In this document: positions 14,630 through 17,256 of the stretch, in pieces | How positions within the stretch are numbered: position 1 is the stretch's first letter | How the letters are laid out: the number at the start of each line of letters is the position of its first letter | Origin: CAYNFP01 sp964492595 | GTDB taxonomy: Bacteria > Bacillota_I > Bacilli_A > RF39 > UBA660 | Direction of reading: 5' to 3' | NCBI GenBank assembly: GCA_964492595.1 | Contig: CAZBKY010000016.1 | Coordinates: 1-17,256, forward strand | DNA length: 17,256 nucleotides | Notes under the pieces: generated by a model | What the model was told of the DNA's origin: nothing | What the model saw: the letters and a program-made list of their open reading frames with translations, nothing else | Databases searched by the model: none | Program-made: the position numbers and the translations under genes

Positions 14630-15207
14630 ATAATTTCCTCCATAATTCCTTTATTTAAAATATATTTTTTTCCACATGCTTCACAAAAATAATTTTGTTC
14701 ATTAATAGTTTTCAATTTTACACCGCATTCACACATATAACCAACAACTTTTCCGGGATTTCCAACAACTAAAGCATAATCTGGTGTATCTTTTATCACT
14801 ACTGCCCCAGCTCCTATTAAAGCATATCTTCCAATTGTATTTCCACATATTATAGTTGAATTTGCACCTAAAGAAGCTCCTTTTTTAATTAATGTTTTTT
14901 TATATTCATTTTTTCTATCTATAAAACTCCTAGGATTTATAACGTTTGTAAATACACAAGATGGACCTAAAAAAGTATCATCTTCACAAATAACACCAGT
15001 ATATACAGAAACATTATTTTGTATTTTTACATTATCTCCTAATTTAACTTCTGGTGATATCACAACATTTTGCCCTATATTACAATTTTTTCCTATAACT
15101 GCGCCACTCATAATATGAGAAAAATGCCAAATTTTTGTTCCTTCTCCAATTTCTGATCCATCATCTATATAAGATGATTCATGCACAAAATATTTTTTCT
15201 CATTCAT
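14626..15207 (-). CDS. wbpD: UDP-3-amino-GlcNAcA N-acetyltransferase (WbpD/WlbB-like)
   Basis: This 193-residue left-handed beta-helix enzyme is predicted to acetylate the 3-amino group of UDP-GlcNAc(3NH2)A with acetyl-CoA. The result would be UDP-2,3-diacetamido-2,3-dideoxy-glucuronic acid. The hexapeptide repeats run from about 12 to 150 (e.g. IGEGTKIWHFSHI, IGKNCNIGQNVVI, IGAGAVVIKDTP). An insertion loop around 87-106 (TNVINPRSFIDRKNEYKKT) is typical of WbpD/WxcM-N-type acetyltransferases. After the helix the protein ends in a small cysteine cluster, C159-x-C161 and C175-x2-C178, resembling a zinc ribbon. The ATG at 15207 has a GGAG site, overlaps the aminotransferase by 8 bases and the dehydrogenase by 4. 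Substrate assignment rests on the three companion enzymes in the operon. Confidence 0.87.
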   Translation of the reverse strand: MNEKKYFVHESSYIDDGSEIGEGTKIWHFSHIMSGAVIGKNCNIGQNVVISPEVKLGDNVKIQNNVSVYTGVICEDDTFLGPSCVFTNVINPRSFIDRKNEYKKTLIKKGASLGANSTIICGNTIGRYALIGAGAVVIKDTPDYALVVGNPGKVVGYMCECGVKLKTINEQNYFCEACGKKYILNKGIMEEII

Positions 15208-16399
15208 TTTTATTACTCCATTTTTTTAAATTATCGACTACATATTTTTTTTCTTGTTCCGTCATCCCATAATATAATGGTATAGCAAAAGTTCTTTCGG
15301 AAAGATACTCTGCATTTGGACAATCTGAAATTTTATATCCAAATTTTTCTAATGCTTTTTGGAGATGTAAAGGAACTTTGTAGTATATGCCTGTTGATAT
15401 TCCTTTTTCACTTAAATATTTTACCAGTTCATCTCTTTTTTCGGATTGTAAAATATACAAATGATATACATGTTTGAAATTTTTTAAATGTTGTGGCAAA
15501 ACCAAATTAGTCTCTTTTAACTCCTTTTTATAATAATCAGCAATCTTGATTCTATCTTCTGTATATTCTTCTAATAAAGGTAATTTTATTCTAAGTATTG
15601 CAGCTTGAATTTCATCTAATCTTGAATTATATCCAACCAAATAATTATAATATTTCATTGGATTATAAACAGTATTATCATTATTATTTATAACTTCTAC
15701 TTGTTCATCAATATTATTAATAATATTATAAGCTTTATTTCCAACTTCTCCACTTCCATGAGCTCTATAGGCCTTGCATAAAGTAGCTAAAAGATCATTA
15801 TTTGTGGTTATAATTCCTCCATCTCCCGCACAACCTAAATTTTTAGTAGGAAAAAATGAAAAACACGCTATATCTGATAAACTACCTATTTTTTTATCTT
15901 CTATAGAAGCTCCTATAGCCTGACAAGCGTCTTCTATAACAAATAAATTATGTTTTTTTGCTATTCGATTTATTTCTTTCATATCACAAGGATTGCCAAA
16001 AATATGAACAGGCAATATTGCTTTTGTTTTATTAGTAATTTTTTCTTTTATTTTTGATGTATCTATATTAAATGTTTTCAAATCGACATCAACAAAAACC
16101 GGTATTGCTCCGACTGCAACTATTGCTTCGGATGTTGCAAAAAAAGAATAAGGTGTTGTAATAATTTCATCTCCTTCTTTTATTTGCAAGGCCTTTAAAG
16201 CTATTACAAGAGCATCAGTCCCATTACCAACCGAAATGCTATGTTTAACTCCAATGTATTCAGAAAATTCTTTTTCAAATTCTTTTACATTTTCTCCCAT
16301 TATAAAATTTGTGCCGTCTATTATTTTTTCTATATTATTTAATATTTGCTTTTTTATTGGAATATATTGTCTATTTAAATCCATTAATTTTATATCCAT
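15200..16399 (-). CDS. wbpE: UDP-3-keto-GlcNAcA aminotransferase (WbpE/WlbC-like, DegT/DnrJ/EryC1 family)
   Basis: This PLP enzyme is predicted to transfer an amino group from glutamate to the 3-keto sugar made by the WlbA-like dehydrogenase. The 399-residue protein shows NGTDAL (59-64), the EDACQA segment (156-161) with the PLP-binding Asp, and SFFPTKNLG (181-189) with Schiff-base Lys186. The VGYNSRLDEIQAA block (255-267) follows. Between RAHGSGE (212-218) and that block there is an extra Asn-rich stretch of about 30 residues compared with short family members. I chose ATG at 16397-16399. The frame is open to a TTG at 16435, but that lies across the promoter, and family members begin close to the IKLMDLNRQY motif. 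GGGGAG lies 13 bases upstream. It is the first gene of the polysaccharide operon. Confidence 0.88.
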   Translation of the reverse strand: MDIKLMDLNRQYIPIKKQILNNIEKIIDGTNFIMGENVKEFEKEFSEYIGVKHSISVGNGTDALVIALKALQIKEGDEIITTPYSFFATSEAIVAVGAIPVFVDVDLKTFNIDTSKIKEKITNKTKAILPVHIFGNPCDMKEINRIAKKHNLFVIEDACQAIGASIEDKKIGSLSDIACFSFFPTKNLGCAGDGGIITTNNDLLATLCKAYRAHGSGEVGNKAYNIINNIDEQVEVINNNDNTVYNPMKYYNYLVGYNSRLDEIQAAILRIKLPLLEEYTEDRIKIADYYKKELKETNLVLPQHLKNFKHVYHLYILQSEKRDELVKYLSEKGISTGIYYKVPLHLQKALEKFGYKISDCPNAEYLSERTFAIPLYYGMTEQEKKYVVDNLKKWSNKNE

Positions 16400-16423
16400 T
16401 ATTAAAGTCACTCTCCCCAATAA

Positions 16424-16432
16424 ATTATAACA
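16424..16432 (-). promoter_or_regulatory. Polysaccharide operon promoter (extended -10)
   Basis: The minus strand reads TGTTATAAT, a perfect TATAAT (16424-16429) with a TGn extension (16430-16432). No consensus -35 is visible at 16-18 bases, as is usual for extended -10 promoters. A start about 7 bases downstream would give a leader of only about 18 bases that begins close to the GGGGAG ribosome site. It lies just after the terminator of the upstream gene. Confidence 0.7.
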
Positions 16433-16437
16433 CAAAA

Positions 16438-16453
16438 TACACTTAATAGTGTA
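16438..16453. promoter_or_regulatory. Inverted repeat over the -35 region of the polysaccharide promoter
   Basis: TACACT-taat-AGTGTA on the plus strand is a 6-bp perfect dyad with a 4-base centre. It occupies the spacer and -35 zone of the promoter, starting 8 bases upstream of the -10. The position suits an operator for a repressor or activator that controls the whole operon. No regulator can be named. Confidence 0.45.
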
Positions 16454-16463
16454 AGTTATGTTG

Positions 16464-16492
16464 AAAAAATTTAGTTTATTAAGACTAAATTT
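16464..16492 (-). terminator. Intrinsic terminator after the NAGPA-domain gene
   Basis: On the minus strand AAATTTAGT (16484-16492) pairs with ACTAAATTT (16467-16475), a 9-bp stem with an 8-base loop, running into TTTTTT (16464-16469). The 5' arm includes part of the stop codon of the NAGPA-domain gene. It insulates that gene from the polysaccharide operon promoter. Confidence 0.75.
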
Positions 16493-17255
16493 ATTTTACA
16501 ATCCAGGCATTCGGAACATATCTTTCTCCAGTATAATTCCATCCCGCAGGACTATTATAAAGTTTATTTTCAACAACCAAAGTAGAAGATCCTCCACCAT
16601 CTAAATTCGCAGCATTATAGACTTTATATCTTACAAATATATCAGTTAGGTCTTTCATACCAATCCCGCTAAGTCCATTTTTTCCATCTATAACTATCAT
16701 TAACACTATTCCATCTTGTCTTTGACCTATTGCTGTTCTCGGCCTATAACCATACCCACCATTACCTTTAAATGTTGAAACTTTACCATTTACAATTAAA
16801 AATGGACCAAAATCAACACAATCTCTTATACCATTATCTAGGGCTTCTTTTCCAGTAGCATTTGTAAGAACTAAAATATTATCTTTATTAAATCCTATAA
16901 TTCTACTTTCTTTTTTTGAATTATATACAAGTTTTTCATTTTGAATAAATACTCCCTGTGGTCTTAATGCTCTTCCTGTTCTTACAAATCCACCACCATT
17001 TATAGCTATAACAGCTTCGGTTTCTTTTGCTATAGTTGTGGTTTCTTGCCCACCTTTGGTTAAATTTCTAGCAAGAGCTAGCTGTATCCTTGCAGGATCA
17101 TAGACAACCACTATATTCCCTTCCCAGGTTTTACCCTCTATAGGAATTATTTTGTAAAGTTCATTATTTTCATCTCTTTTTAATATCTGCTCTTCATAAA
17201 TTGATTCATACTCACCAGTATCATTGTTTTTAACTTCAAGTGTTGATTCATCAGG
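16491..17255 (-). CDS. Phosphodiester glycosidase (NAGPA) family protein, 5' end beyond window
   Basis: 254 residues are visible, and the frame stays open to the window edge, so the N-terminus (probably with a signal or anchor) is missing. The GTG at 17111 is not a convincing start because the same frame continues upstream for 48 more codons. The NAGPA domain (PF09992-type, from about residue 48) shows INGGGF (85-90), the PQGVFIQ stretch (99-105), DFGPFLIVNGK (148-158), RPRTAIGQ (171-178) and the signature NLDGGGSSTL (217-226). In animals this family uncovers mannose-6-phosphate by removing GlcNAc from a phosphodiester. Bacterial members are often found with exopolysaccharide genes and are thought to cleave sugar-phosphodiester bonds in the wall or envelope. 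The gene has its own terminator. A link to the downstream polysaccharide (trimming or attachment) is inferred from adjacency only. Confidence 0.88.
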   Translation of the reverse strand, partial: PDESTLEVKNNDTGEYESIYEEQILKRDENNELYKIIPIEGKTWEGNIVVVYDPARIQLALARNLTKGGQETTTIAKETEAVIAINGGGFVRTGRALRPQGVFIQNEKLVYNSKKESRIIGFNKDNILVLTNATGKEALDNGIRDCVDFGPFLIVNGKVSTFKGNGGYGYRPRTAIGQRQDGIVLMIVIDGKNGLSGIGMKDLTDIFVRYKVYNAANLDGGGSSTLVVENKLYNSPAGWNYTGERYVPNAWIVK

Positions 17256-17256
17256 C

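Noticed and set aside
16236..16430. Plus-strand open frame opposite the aminotransferase start
   Set aside because: It is antisense to the conserved N-terminus and promoter of the operon, with no motif.
16400..16435. TTG start at 16435 for the aminotransferase
   Set aside because: It would place the start inside the extended -10 promoter, and the ATG at 16399 agrees with the family's N-terminus and follows a GGGGAG site.
17109..17111. GTG at 17111 as the start of the NAGPA-domain gene
   Set aside because: The same frame remains open to the window edge with sensible coding sequence, and no ribosome site precedes the GTG.
1..17256. CRISPR arrays, tRNA genes, insertion sequences, integrases or toxin-antitoxin genes
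   Set aside because: No direct-repeat arrays, cloverleaf sequences, transposase motifs or terminal inverted repeats were seen on either strand.

Overview
The window comes from an AT-rich, low-GC Gram-positive bacterium (Bacillota). Three things point there. It carries gpsB, whose C-terminal motif is the one seen in Bacillus and Streptococcus. It carries a Bacillus-type (class B) RNase P RNA. It also has the order HTH/RodZ-like - pgsA - recA, which is typical of Firmicutes. The very low GC content and the compact genes would suit an anaerobic cocci or Clostridia/Tissierellia-like lineage, but I cannot fix the genus. Every gene found lies on the minus strand, so transcription runs from high to low coordinates.

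Housekeeping block (1-2740). A TTGACT-17-TAAAAT promoter drives gpsB (cell division/peptidoglycan). Next come rnpB, a 169-aa RodZ-like HTH membrane protein and pgsA (phosphatidylglycerophosphate synthase), ending in a weak intrinsic terminator. recA then starts from its own near-consensus promoter (TTGACA-17-TAAAAT), with a perfect 14-bp palindrome just upstream. recA runs off the left edge. The rnpB gene lies inside this coding operon with almost no spacing on either side.

Gene-free spacer (2662-2997). It holds the gpsB promoter, a 12-bp palindrome and a C9/G9 homopolymer, which is striking in such AT-rich DNA. No gene is visible.

Surface polysaccharide operon (16432 down to 2998). Twelve genes overlap or abut, apparently from one extended -10 promoter whose -35 region carries an inverted repeat. 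The first three genes (DegT-type aminotransferase, left-handed beta-helix N-acetyltransferase, nucleotide-sugar 6-dehydrogenase) and the last gene (WlbA-type oxidoreductase) together match the WbpA-WlbA/WbpB-WbpE-WbpD route. That route makes UDP-2,3-diacetamido-2,3-dideoxy-glucuronic acid from UDP-GlcNAc. Between them lie the assembly genes: a GT2 enzyme fused to an Alg14/PssD domain, its Alg13/PssE partner, a second GT2, a Wzx-type flippase, three GT4 glycosyltransferases (two of them tandem paralogues) and a Wzy/O-antigen-ligase-type polymerase. This is a Wzx/Wzy-type capsule or exopolysaccharide locus. No initiating sugar-phosphate transferase, chain-length regulator or LCP ligase is present in the window.

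Right edge (16491-17255). A 5'-truncated phosphodiester glycosidase (NAGPA) domain protein ends in its own hairpin terminator immediately upstream of the polysaccharide promoter.

The most noteworthy features are the GT2-Alg14 fusion next to a free-standing Alg13, the complete diacetamido-uronate pathway split between the two ends of the operon, the RNase P RNA wedged in a coding operon, and the C9/G9 tract.
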